Source: Chlamydomonas reinhardtii (lineage: Eukaryota; Chlorophyta; Chlorophyceae; Chlamydomonadales; Chlamydomonadaceae). Taken from it: a stretch of 64,000 nt of DNA. Positions 21,448 through 31,384 of this stretch are shown piece after piece (position 1 is the stretch's first letter; every line of letters begins with the position of its first letter). The notes beneath the pieces are model-generated. The model ran no database searches. It saw only the letters and a program-made list of their open reading frames with translations, and was not told the origin of the DNA. Made by a program: the position numbers and the translations under genes. The stretch is from assembly GCF_000002595.2 (NCBI RefSeq), contig NC_057011.1:55497-119496 (forward strand). Reading direction: 5' to 3'.

Positions 21448-24400
21448 ATGTTAAACAGCAAGGCACGCCCGGCGACTGCCGGCGCGAAGGCCTCGCGGCG
21501 CTCCTCAGTGAGGGTCGCTGCCTCCGCATCCGCCTCGCGCCGCGACCTGCTTCTGGGAGCCGCGGGCACCGCGGCTGCTCGCTACCTGTGGCTGCCGGGT
21601 GAGCCTTATTCGGGGCCGCTGATGGACAGGCTCTCGCGGTTCGTCCGGGCCATCGGCGTGACATGTCTGTGCCATGTCGTTTGCGTTACTCGCCGCAGCT
21701 GTCCTCTGTGTGGGCGGCGTGTTGATGGTTAGGGGGCCGGACGTGTTTGCCTTACACGCGCACTCTAACTAACCGGCACACGGCCCGCCCCGGCGCACGC
21801 AGGCTCTGCGCTGGCCGCCCCCTCCCCCGCCCCCTCCTCCCCCTCCTCCGACTCCATCTACCAGTTCAGTGCGCTGCAGTACGGCAAGGAGCGCTCGCTG
21901 GCGGACTACCGGGGCAAGGTGCGAAGTGCCGGGGGGGGGGGGGGGCGACGGGGAGCGGAAGATTGGCTGATAGGGAATAGCGTTTAAGGGGGGCTGGGAT
22001 GACTGCAGATGGCACAGGGTCGGTGACGTGCGGAGTGTTTGGCTGGTAGCGGTGTGGGGCGGATGCATGCGCCCGCATTACCCAGGCTGAGCCGCCTCTC
22101 TGCCCTGCTGCTCACAACTTCCACCCCCACCCCCAACCCCGCACCGGTTCCGGCTGCAGGTGGTTGTGATTATGAACATTGCCTCCGAATGAGCCCTGTG
22201 AGCGCATGGGGCCTGGCTGGGTTGGGCTGTGGCACGGTGGGGTGAGGGTGGGGGCGGGTTGGAGCAGGGCAGGGGGCGCTGATGGAAGGAGGGGCCCATA
22301 CGGCCATGGGGGCTCCCGTCGCGCCGGGGAGTGGCGGGACAGTAGCTGATGATGCAGGTGCCTGGCTCGGGTGCTGCAGCTCCGTGGTTCACGCTATTCC
22401 GTGCTGTGCTGTGCCTTGCTGGGTGTGGCCTGGTCTGACCTCGTAGGCAAAAGGTCAACTACCCGGGGCTCAGGTGAGGGAAGGCGTGGGGTGTGAGATT
22501 GTGTGGCCGGTTCACGGCGGCTGTGTTATGTCCTGTGGTGACGGGGGTTTTGGTCATGCGGTGGCAATTCTGGCGTTGTTGCCTTTTCCCCACCTCTTCC
22601 CCCCAAACCGTTCTGTGGTATGGGCGCTCGGCGGTAGGTGTGTGTTTGGCAATAGTGTGTGAGTGCATTGCTACATGAACGCACCACCACGTGAACGCAC
22701 TTCCCCGTCGCTGCGCAGGTCACTGTACGACAAGTACAATGCCGCGGGTTTTGACCTCATCTGCTTCCCATGCAACCAGGTGGGGTGGTTGGATGGGTGA
22801 GGGGGGAGAGGGGCGGGGCACGAACCCAGGGGTGGTGTCACGGGGCAAGGCTGGGTGGGGTGGGGTGGGGGCCAATCATGCACGGGGCTGCACGGGTGTG
22901 CATCCAGGCAGGCGGCCGGAACGCTGACCCAGGTGGACAGGTGTGTGCCGTGTGGGTTTGGGTCCCTGAGCTCCTCCCCGCCCCCCTCCTCGAACCTTCA
23001 CGCCGCCTCGTACATGCCTGCCCCTCCCTCCCCCCTACAGTTCGGCGGCCAGGCTCCGGGCACTAGCCAGGAGGAGCGCGAGTGGGCGTGGAAGAAGTTT
23101 GGACTGGAGATTGACGGAGTGTGAGTTGGTGGGGGCTGAGGGCGGCTGGAGGGCAGGGAGGGGTCAGGGAGGAGGGTCAGGGAAGGGGGCGGTGCGGCGG
23201 GGCAGCGAGTCCGCCGCCCGGCCTGCGGCTGTGCCCCCCCCCCGCCTCTCGCACCCGGGGTCAACACACCCACTCTTCCCTCATGGCCCTTGCCGCCACC
23301 CCTTGAACACACGCACGTACCGTGTCAACCCCTGCTTGGCCAGCTCAAGCACGCCCAGTTCGTGTTTCGGTGCACACCCTCACACACATGCACACATACA
23401 CATGCCACACACCCGGCCACCACAGGTTCGACCACGTGGATGTAAACGGCCCGGGCGCCTCCCCGCTGTACTCCTTCCTCAAGGAGCGCCTGCCGCTGTC
23501 CACCCCCAGTGACGTGCGCAGCCGGCCCAACGGCGACATCGAGTGGGTGAGTGGCGGGGGTGTGGGAGGGGTGAGGGCTGGCGGGGTGGCGGGGTGCGCA
23601 GTGGAGGAGCGGCGGAGTGGGGACTGGGTGGGAGGGAGCCGGGGTGGGTGAGTGGAAATGGAGGGATGGACTCCGCGATGAGTGGCAATGTAGGCCGGTG
23701 GGGCAGGCGCGGGCTGGCACCGCCCCTGCACCTCTCCCGCCGCCACCTGCTCGCTTGCTCGCTAAACCATTGTCCTTCAAGGGGTCATGCCTTGAACACC
23801 TGGCTCTCCAGACCTTGGCGAACACGCACGCACACACGCACACGCACGCACGTACACACACACATACCGCGCCTCACAGAACTACGCCAAGTTCCTGGTG
23901 GACGCCCGGGGTGTGCCGGTGAAGAGGTACAAGCCGTCATTCGACCCGCTCAACATGGAGATTGACGTGAGTGCGACTGGGGCCGGGAGGGGCGTGGCCG
24001 CGTGGGGGCGTTGGGGGCTACAAACGCAAATTCATAACGCAAGCCAAAGGCGCGCTGGGCTGCTCTGCGAATCGCTAGAATCTGCATGTTCACCGTCGGT
24101 CATCTGGGCGAGGTTGGGCAGGGTAGTCGCAGCGAGACGAGCGCCGTCCAGTAGCTCCATGTCGCTTGTCACTCGGGCGCAACGCAAGAGGAGGATTCAC
24201 AAATACTCATACCGTATGTATCACCGGAGACCAAGCCGGACATATGGAACGTTTGAGAAGCAGTGAACGTGAGCACCCCTACTTTAGTGAACGTGAGCAC
24301 CCCTACTTTTAAAAGCATCCCTACTTGGGATCGGAGTTTATGCCTCTCCCCTCCACCTCCACCCCCTACAGGTCCAGCTGGTGCTGTCGGGCCGTGAGCC

Positions 24401-24494
24401 GCAGCCGGCCGAGTGTGTGCTGCACCCCGGCCGCAAGGTGTGCAAGCTGCCGCCGGAGCTGCAGGCAGCACAGCAGCAGCTGGCAGAGGCCTAG
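21448..24494 (+). CDS. GPX: Selenocysteine-containing glutathione peroxidase, predicted thylakoid lumen
   Basis: Nine exons give 267 residues: 21448-21598, 21803-21918, 22160-22197, 22447-22473, 22719-22779, 23041-23120, 23426-23546, 23880-23966, 24372-24494. The protein is a thiol/selenol peroxidase that reduces hydrogen peroxide and lipid hydroperoxides. In exon 3 the active-site motif reads NIASE-UGA-ALQKVNYPGL, so the in-frame TGA at 22190-22192 takes the place of the Sec (or Cys) of the GPX family at residue 100. The remaining tetrad is present: Gln131 in FPCNQ, Trp198 and Asn199 in IEWNYAKFLVD. Residues 1-30 resemble a chloroplast transit peptide. Arg31-Arg32 then precede a hydrophobic stretch ([15 protein letters not shown]), a twin-arginine lumen signal with a possible A-X-A cut before APSPAPS. 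A SECIS element lies in the 3' UTR. The family and Sec call are strong; the lumen location is inferred. Confidence 0.93.
22190..22192 (+). other. In-frame UGA decoded as selenocysteine
   Basis: The third exon reads AAC ATT GCC TCC GAA TGA GCC CT, then a GTGAGC donor. The frame before it (VVVIMNIASE) and after it (ALQKVNYPGLRSLYDKY) both match the GPX family around its catalytic Sec or Cys. Treating TGA as a stop would truncate the enzyme at residue 99, before most of the fold. The downstream SECIS at 24872-24932 supplies the second signal needed for recoding. Confidence 0.9.
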
Positions 24495-24871
24495 AGCCCT
24501 GGAGGCCGTGCCGCGAGGCTGGGAACCGGCCTGCTCGGCTGCAAGTGGAGCGGAGTGGCGCCAGCAGCAGCAACAGCAGGAGCCCAGGCGCGGACTTGGG
24601 CTCCAGCCTGTCATTTAGGAAGGCGAAGCGGCCGACGTCGCCGCTGAGCGGGCAGGCGTCTGGCGCCGCCGATGTGCTGGTGCTGGCGCGTTGTCGTACC
24701 GGCGTGTTCGCGGCTGTGAGACACATGTGTGCTGCGGGGCGGCAGTCGGGCAGGCCGCGAGCCCACAGGCGGCTCCACAGGCAGCGGCAGTAGCGGTGTC
24801 GAGTTCAGGGAGGGGTACACCCCACTCGCACACGCACATGGCACAGCAGGTCGAGGGTGGCAGTGGGGAAT

Positions 24872-24932
24872 ATGACGGTGCAGCGGCCAAAGCAGGGGCG
24901 GAACCTACCCCCCTGGAAGCCCTGCACCCGAC
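24872..24932 (+). promoter_or_regulatory. SECIS element (type II-like) in the peroxidase 3' UTR
   Basis: The 5' core ATGAC (24872-24876) faces CGAC (24929-24932), giving the UGAN/NGAN quartet with tandem G-A pairs. Helix 2 is GGTGCAG (24877-24883) with CTGCACC (24922-24928), then one bulged C and a further GGC/GCC pairing (24885-24887 with 24919-24921). An unpaired AAA (24889-24891) lies 12 bases after the quartet, inside the usual 10-13. A mini-helix CAGGGG/CCCCTG (24893-24898 with 24910-24915) sits above it, as in type II SECIS elements. It starts 378 bases after the TAG. The structure was drawn by eye. Helix 1 below the quartet is not obvious. Confidence 0.85.
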
Positions 24933-26753
24933 CCGAACGGAGGCGCACATGCATGCGGCGGCGGCGGGCGCCCCAGTCGGCCCTGTGACCTGAGCCGCGG
25001 CGCCAGTCCCCCGCATGGCGCACCCGCCCACTCCCAACCGCACCTGCTGGGCCATGTGTGTGCGTGCGCATGTAGTGTGTTTGGACTTGTGTGATAGAGA
25101 CCACAAAGAAAGGAAGCACGAAGGATAGCGTGTGCGTGAGTGTGAACGGGAGAGGGCGTAGGCAGGCGCTGCTGGCGATGGCGGTTCGGTCGCGTCGTGC
25201 CAGGTAGCCATGTGTGGCTGGTGAACCGTGCAAGCAGCCTGCTCGGTGGCACTGTGGCATGACGTGATGTCATCCCGTACCGCGCCACCACACATCTTGA
25301 CTGCTGGGTCGATTGTATGGAGACGTGCCAGCAGCATGTGCCACTGCAATGGTCTGTTGCCCTCCCAGGTGTGCCGCTTCTCCCGACTCCCGACCCATTC
25401 GCGCTGCAGTACCTGCACAGGCTGCATACCAGGGGTGCTACGCCAGAGCCCAAGCTGCCAGACCTCGCGGCTGGTGCACTAGACTGATGGGGCAGACGAG
25501 GGAGAAGACGATGAGTCCTTTCCTGTCCTTTCTTGTCGCCGTCTCCCTTGCACCTGCACCTGAACCGCTCCATATGTGTCATGCCGTGCGATTATGGTTC
25601 CCTTACCTAGCAGCTTGGGCGCACTGCACCCCTATTGTACCCTGGCCTGCTCCATGACTGCCATGACACTCCTGGAGCCAGTGGGTGCGAAGAGCAGGGC
25701 AGAAAAAGGGCACTGCAGGACCACCTGCCCACAAATGTACCGCGACCGACACGCGTGAACGACCGGGGGGACGGACATGCGCGCTCATACCCCCGCACGC
25801 CTATATCACTTCATGCAGCGGCATGCATATACTGGTGTAGTGGTGTAGCTGTCTGCCGCCTCGCCGGCCGGGTCGTAATCAAGCCGACCCATCATGAAAG
25901 CGCACACGCTGCGGACAAGCGAAAGGATGTTGCTTTGTGGCGCTTCATAGTTGCTATGCTATTGCTGGAGGCCAAAGTGGGAAGGCAAGAACGACGATGG
26001 CGCACAGACACTTCGTCCCTGCCCCGTTAAAGCAGCCCGTGCCACTATTTTGAATTCGTCCATTACTCAAACGTATGCGATGCGGTCAGAGGCAAGCACA
26101 GCGCGCGTGCCTAGAGAAAGGGTAGACGAGCCGTCGCGACATGTGCTAGCGTTACTTGCGTTCGAGCGCCCTCCGACAGCAGCATCAAGCGCGCTGTATG
26201 TGCACGATGGCTGATTGTAAAAAGTAGCGGCCGGGCAGCCTGAAGGTCACTACCTCCGCACCGCGACGAAAGCGTCGCGTAGAAACGTTCGCTTCCAGCG
26301 CATGCAAGGAATTCAGGTCGCGAAGAAACATTCGTGCACGCGCGGCACTGAGAATGTTGCCTAATACCGGTCGCGTGGTGACCGCTGCGTAAAGTGGAAT
26401 AAAGCAGCGGTCAAGCAAGTCCCACGCTGAGCGCGGGCTTCCCGCGCATAGCGTCCCCGGCGCCGCGACCAGCGCTAAGTGATAAAGCATACTTTGCTCT
26501 GCGCCATGCATCGTGGTATGTTTGCTGTAGGAGCCTCGCTCCCTCCAACGCTGTCAAGTCGCCATTGGGGGCCGCATGGGGCCCTGGAGCACCGAAAGTG
26601 CAGAGCTCTATAGAGCGCCACTCGTTCTTCTTGCCTCTTCACTAGCCCGCCCACAATAATTGGGTTGCAGTCAAGTGAGTGCGTAGCTTCACAGCAGGGT
26701 CTATAGGGCCCCGACACTTGCACCAAACCTGCCGATCACAAGCACCGGCAGCG
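24933..26753. other. Intergenic region between peroxidase and translocase genes
   Basis: The left part is probably the rest of the peroxidase 3' UTR. The first clear TGTAA on the plus strand is at 26216-26220, which would make a very long UTR. The right part is the promoter and 5' UTR of the translocase gene. No coding signal with family likeness was found on either strand, although open frames are common because of the base composition. Confidence 0.45.
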
Positions 26754-29292
26754 ATGGCGTCCCTGCTCGCCGGCAAGCCCCTGATGGGCGGCCTTAAGCT
26801 GCAGCGCTCGGCCAAGATGGCCGTGCCTGCTGTTGCCGTTCCCCGCGTGGCGACTGCTGCTGCCGCGCGCGTCGGCCTGAAGGTGCGACCCCCTTCCGGG
26901 AATGGGCTTGATTGCTCGCTCCGACTGCCCGACTCCCACCTCTGACGCTTCCTTGTCTTGTATCTTTTGCAGGGTGGTCTGGGCGAGCGCCCTTTCGCCC
27001 CCAAGCCCGTGGAGAAGAAGCCCCTGGCGCCCGCGCCTCAGGCCGCCTCCGGTGACGCCCCGGCGCCCGAGCCCAAGAAGTTCCTGGGCTTTGAGCCCAT
27101 CACCTGGGCTAAGATTCTGCCCCTGGGTGCCATGTTCTTCTGCATTCTGTTCAACTACACCATTCTGCGTGACACCAAGGTGCGCGGCGGCGGACGAAGG
27201 GCCTCGGCGGGATTTTCCTGTGCTGATTGTTGGCGTTTTGTTCGGCCCCTCGCCGAAACCGGGCTTACGCGTTGTTTGCACTGCAGTTGAGCTCATGTGC
27301 TGTCTTGCGCTACCTGTTTCCAGGACGTGCTGGTGGTGACTGCCCCCGGCTCGGGCGCTGAGATCATTCCCTTCCTGAAGACCTGGGTCAACCTGCCCAT
27401 GGCTATCGGCTTCACCATCATGTACTCGGCGGTAAGCATGCACCTTCAATTTGCAGGCTGTCTTTGGTTGACGGTAAACTACGATTCGCACTGCCGCTTC
27501 GACTTCGATTGCCACACGATTGATTGTTGATTACGCGCCGCCCCTTTGTCACTGCTTCTCATGCGCAGCTGTCGAACCGCCTGTCCAGCGAGGCTCTGTT
27601 CTACACTTGCATCATCCCCTTCATTGCCTTCTTCGGTGCCTTCGCCGCGCTCATGTACCCCATGCGCGATGCTCTGCACCCCACTGGTGCGTGCTGGCTA
27701 TCTGGCTCGTTGAAACTGCATGGCGCAATGATTTTTCTAATCTACAAATTTGGGATGATGGTCTTCAGAGTCTAGGGCTTCAGCTTAGCACGTGTCCGCG
27801 TCGTGGCCGTGCCTTCAGTCACATACCCTTTCCCCGTGCACCACCTAACGGCTCCTGTCCCTGTTCCGTGTATCACCCCCGCAGAGTTCTGCCAGAACCT
27901 GCTGGAGCAGATGGGCCCTCGCTTCGCCGGCCCCATTGCCATTCTGCGCAACTGGACCTTCTGCCTGTTCTACGTGATGGCCGAGCTGTGGGGCTCCGTC
28001 GTCGTGTCCGTGCTGTTCTGGGGCTTTGCCAACCAGATCACCACCGTGGAGGAGGCCTCGCAGTTCTACCCCCTGTTCGGTCTGGGCGCCAACGTTGCCC
28101 TGATCTTCTCGGGCCAGGCCGTGAAGTACTTCTCGCAGGTGTGTCAGTCTGCTTGGTGGGAGGATTGCGTGGGCATGTAATGTGGACAGCACGGGTACTG
28201 ATTGCACGGGTATAGTAGAAGTCCCGTTGGGGTCTACTTCATGGCCCTGCGCAGGCGCACGAGTTTTGTGCTCGAGTTTTGTGCTATGCATAATTGCGCA
28301 AGGCCGCTTGTTTCTGGATGTGACCGTCGTGCCGCTTGTGCTGACCGGCCTCCTTTTGCCCCTCGCACCCTCAGGTCCGCGCCGGTCTGCCCCCGGATGT
28401 TGATGGCTGGGGTGTGTCCCTGAACGGCCTGATGGGCATGGTCGTCATCGGCGGCCTGCTCATTATCGGCATCTACTTCTCGCTGCAGCGCCTGGTGGTG
28501 CCCAAGCTGAAGTCGCTGCGCGAGGGCAAGAAGAAGAAGAACAAGACCAAGATGAGCGTGGGCGAGTCCTTCGCCTTCCTGGCCCAGTCGAGCTACATCC
28601 GCGACATGGCCACCCTGGTGGTCGCCTACGGTATCTCGATCAACCTGGTCGAGGTGACCTGGAAGGGCAAGCTCAAGGCCCAGTTCCCCAACCCCAACGA
28701 CTACTCGTCGTTCATGGGCGAGTTCTCCACCGCCACCGGTACCGTGACCTTCACCATGATGATCCTGTCCCGCTGGATCTTCAAGCAGTTCGGCTGGGGT
28801 GTGGCTGCCCTGATCACCCCCATCATGCTGCTGATCACCGGTCTGCTGTTCTTCACCCTGGTGCTGGCCGGCGACACCGTCAAGCCCGCTCTGGCCGCCT
28901 GGGGCATGACCCCCCTGTACGCCGCCGTGCTGGTCGGCGCCGCCCAGAACGTCTTCTCCAAGTCGTCCAAGTACTCCCTGTTCGACCCCTGCAAGGAGAT
29001 GGCCTACATCCCCCTGGAGGACGAGGTCAAGACCAAGGGCAAGGCCGCCATTGACGTGATCTGCAACCCGCTGGGCAAGTCCGGCGGTGCCCTGATCCAG
29101 CAGTTCATGATCATCGGCCTGGGCTCGCTGGCCGCCTCGACCCCGTACCTGGGCGCCATCCTGTGCGTCATCATCGTGGCCTGGATCAACGCCGCCGCCT
29201 CGCTGAACAAGCAGTTCACGGCGCTGCAGGAGGAGACCGGCATGTACATCACCGGCGAGAAGCCCGCCAACAAGTCCGAGAAGAAGGACTAA
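26754..29292 (+). CDS. AAA1: Plastid ATP/ADP translocase (NTT/TLC-type nucleotide carrier)
   Basis: Six exons give 577 residues: 26754-26882, 26973-27179, 27324-27431, 27569-27686, 27885-28138, 28375-29292. The carrier exchanges ATP for ADP across the inner chloroplast envelope. It belongs to the bacterial/plastid nucleotide transporter family, not to the mitochondrial carrier family. Residues 1 to about 75 are a transit peptide rich in Ala, Lys and Pro. The transporter core begins at FEPITWAKILPLGAMFFCIL and contains about eleven or twelve membrane segments, with the conserved ILRDTKDVLVVTAPGSGAE region and a KYSLFDPCKEMAYIPL motif near residue 500. The C-terminus is charged (NKSEKKD). Codon use is strongly biased to C/G-ending preferred codons in the last exon, which suggests high expression. 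The symbol follows C. reinhardtii usage and assumes this is the main isoform. Confidence 0.95.
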
Positions 29293-30815
29293 GCGGCTCG
29301 GCCCTGACCGTGGTAGAGGGTCAGCCGTGACCAGACGCCCTGACGGGTCGGCCTGGGTGGTGGTGGTGTGTAGACGAGAGAGGTGAGAGATCAGACGGCC
29401 TCGGCGGAGCTCGTGAAGATTGGCCATTGACGCATTCAGTTGGTGCTGGAGACTCATGACGAAGACACGGACTCAGGAGGACTGGTGGGCGCACTGCGGT
29501 CGGCACCCGGCGACGGCCTGTCTTGAGGAGTCGAGGGCGCGCGATGGAGCAGCTGCAGCAGCGGGACGTAGTAGGGCACGTGCATGCGCGACGCCGCGTG
29601 CGCGGTTTTAAGCTCTTGACTTGCGAGGGAGGGTGTGCTCTTGTTTTCCATGGCCGGCGGGTAGAGAAAGACGCGTGTTTATGACATCTATGGCATGCGG
29701 CCCAGGGTCGGCTTGTGTGGCGTGCGAGACTTGGCTGGGACCAGTGCCGCCGGTTGCCAGCTGGCGGTGTTTGCCGACGGGGGCGCCGGCGGTCTGCCTA
29801 GACAGGCTCACGCTTGCAAAGCCCTACCCACCCGCTGGCAGTCTATACAGAGAGCAGCAGGTTGGTGCCGTAGGTGCCAGAGCAATTCAAATTCTTTCTG
29901 AGAAACTCGATTGGTCCGGCCTGAATGATTGCGGCCCAGCCCACCCTTGGAGAAGAACAAACGATAGCCGGCGCATTGTGCGCCGGGATTGGACATGGAT
30001 CAGGAGGAGCGGAACGGAAGGCGAGTGGACCAAATTGGTTAACTTCACGCCTTACTTCACTGCAACGTGTCTCAGGGTTGGGGGTCCGAAATAAGTGAGG
30101 GCCAAAAGCTCAGCGCGCGCCAATCAGGTCATTCACCGTGCGACAGGTCCCCCACCGTACGCCCTTCCCATGCGGGGGGTCTGACGGTGGGTTACTCGTC
30201 TCCCTAGAGGCCAGAGTCCCCCGCGCTCACAGTCCCTCCATTAAAGTAGTATTGAACGTGCTTGCACCTCTAGTTCCTATAGGCTGCCAAACAGGGCTGG
30301 CCGCGACGAAGAGCTGGGCAAGCTAGACCTGAGGCCTAAGCGTCTCGCACTATCGACACGGCGTGGCAGTGGGCGTGTGAGCTCGGTTGTGATGGGCGTG
30401 GCCGACTCCAGGGTGCCTCCAGGCAAGATCGCGCAGTCCATGGGGCGGCAGAGAGGAGCAGCAGGCCTGGACAGGCTGGCGATGGTCACCCTGAAGTGCC
30501 CAGGCCGCACTGTCACCGACCTGCACCGACCGGAGACTGGTCGGGCTGCAGGATGTTGTGGCCAACAGTAGAGGCCATGTCAGGGTCAGCTACTGGTGCT
30601 GCTCAACGCAGCGTAGCCAGCGCGTCGCGGAGGCGACGCTTGAGAAGCTGTCGGACCTGCAGGTGGAGCAGTAGTAGGGTTCGAGTGGCTGCGCAGGTGG
30701 AGTGTTGAGTGGCAGTGACCACGATGGCGGTGTTTACCCAAGGTGCAGGGTTCAGGGTTTCGGAGGTGCAGGTTCAGCAGGTGCAGGTGCAGGTTCAGGC
30801 CGTTGTTCAGCGGGG

Positions 30816-30878
30816 TTCAGCGTTGGCCGGCCGTTTTTCAGCGTTGACCGGCCGTTGTTCAGCGTTGACCGGCCGTCC
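30816..30878. repeat. 21-bp tandem repeat, three units
   Basis: Three adjacent 21-bp units begin TTCAGCGTTG and contain a CCGGCCG core (30816-30836, 30837-30857, 30858-30878), differing at only a few positions. Looser CAGGTTCAG-type repeats precede them from about 30740. Confidence 0.85.
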
Positions 30879-31114
30879 TGTGTAAGGCTCACCTGTCAGG
30901 CAGAGTTTGGCGCGCAGGTTTTTGGGGTGGTTGTGGGAGGGCGGCGGAGGCCTCACACCCCAAGACAACAACCTCCGCTGCCGTCTGCACTCGCATTCGC
31001 AAACCAGCATTTCAATCAAGTGGTCTGAGCGGAGCGTCTGTCTCTTCGTCCTGCCACCCTCGGAAAATGGCGCATCGGATGTCCTAGGTGTATGGCACAC
31101 ATCCTTCTCACAGT

Positions 31115-31119
31115 TTACA
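31115..31119 (-). terminator. TGTAA poly(A) motif of the CFAP157-like gene
   Basis: TTACA on the plus strand reads TGTAA on the minus strand, about 265 bases downstream of the TAG at 31385. This is the usual polyadenylation motif in Chlamydomonas and is well placed for this gene. Confidence 0.55.
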
Positions 31120-31384
31120 AGTTGCCTCATCATAGGAATCCACGGCGGCGCCCGTGAGCGCCGTCTGTCTCCGCGCGCGATCTTGCCCTTGGCGGCCTCA
31201 AACCTTCAATCCAGCGTGCTGTTGCTGTGCCTGACCTATGGTACAGCAGCACGATGTTGGTAGATCATCACCATGCTAGTACACTGCCGTCCTCGCACGC
31301 CGCACACACTGCACCACACTACCGTACTGCCCTGCCTGCACTCAATCCACACACATCATTCCACAGGCGCCGCCGCCTGCCTAC

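Larger units (their letters stand above)
29293..31384. other. Convergent intergenic region with 3' UTRs and repeat debris
   Basis: The translocase gene ends from the left and the CFAP157-like gene from the right. No extra gene is supported. The stretch contains a 21-bp tandem repeat (30816-30878) followed by sequence sharing a 15-base string with the repeat near 20973, so part of it may be an old mobile element or its relic. Confidence 0.5.

Noticed and set aside
22190-22192. Reading the peroxidase TGA as a true stop or as a disabling mutation
   Set aside because: The family sequence continues in frame on both sides, the position is the Sec/Cys column of GPX enzymes, and a SECIS-like structure lies in the 3' UTR.
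24611-25582. Several minus-strand frames between the peroxidase and translocase genes
   Set aside because: They overlap the SECIS and 3' UTR, show no domain or signal peptide, and have irregular composition without splice logic.
28234-29457. Minus-strand frame of 407 codons opposite the last translocase exon
   Set aside because: It is antisense to a strongly codon-biased exon of a known carrier. G/C-ending codons remove stops from the opposite frame, and the product (Gly/His/Gln-rich) has no family features.
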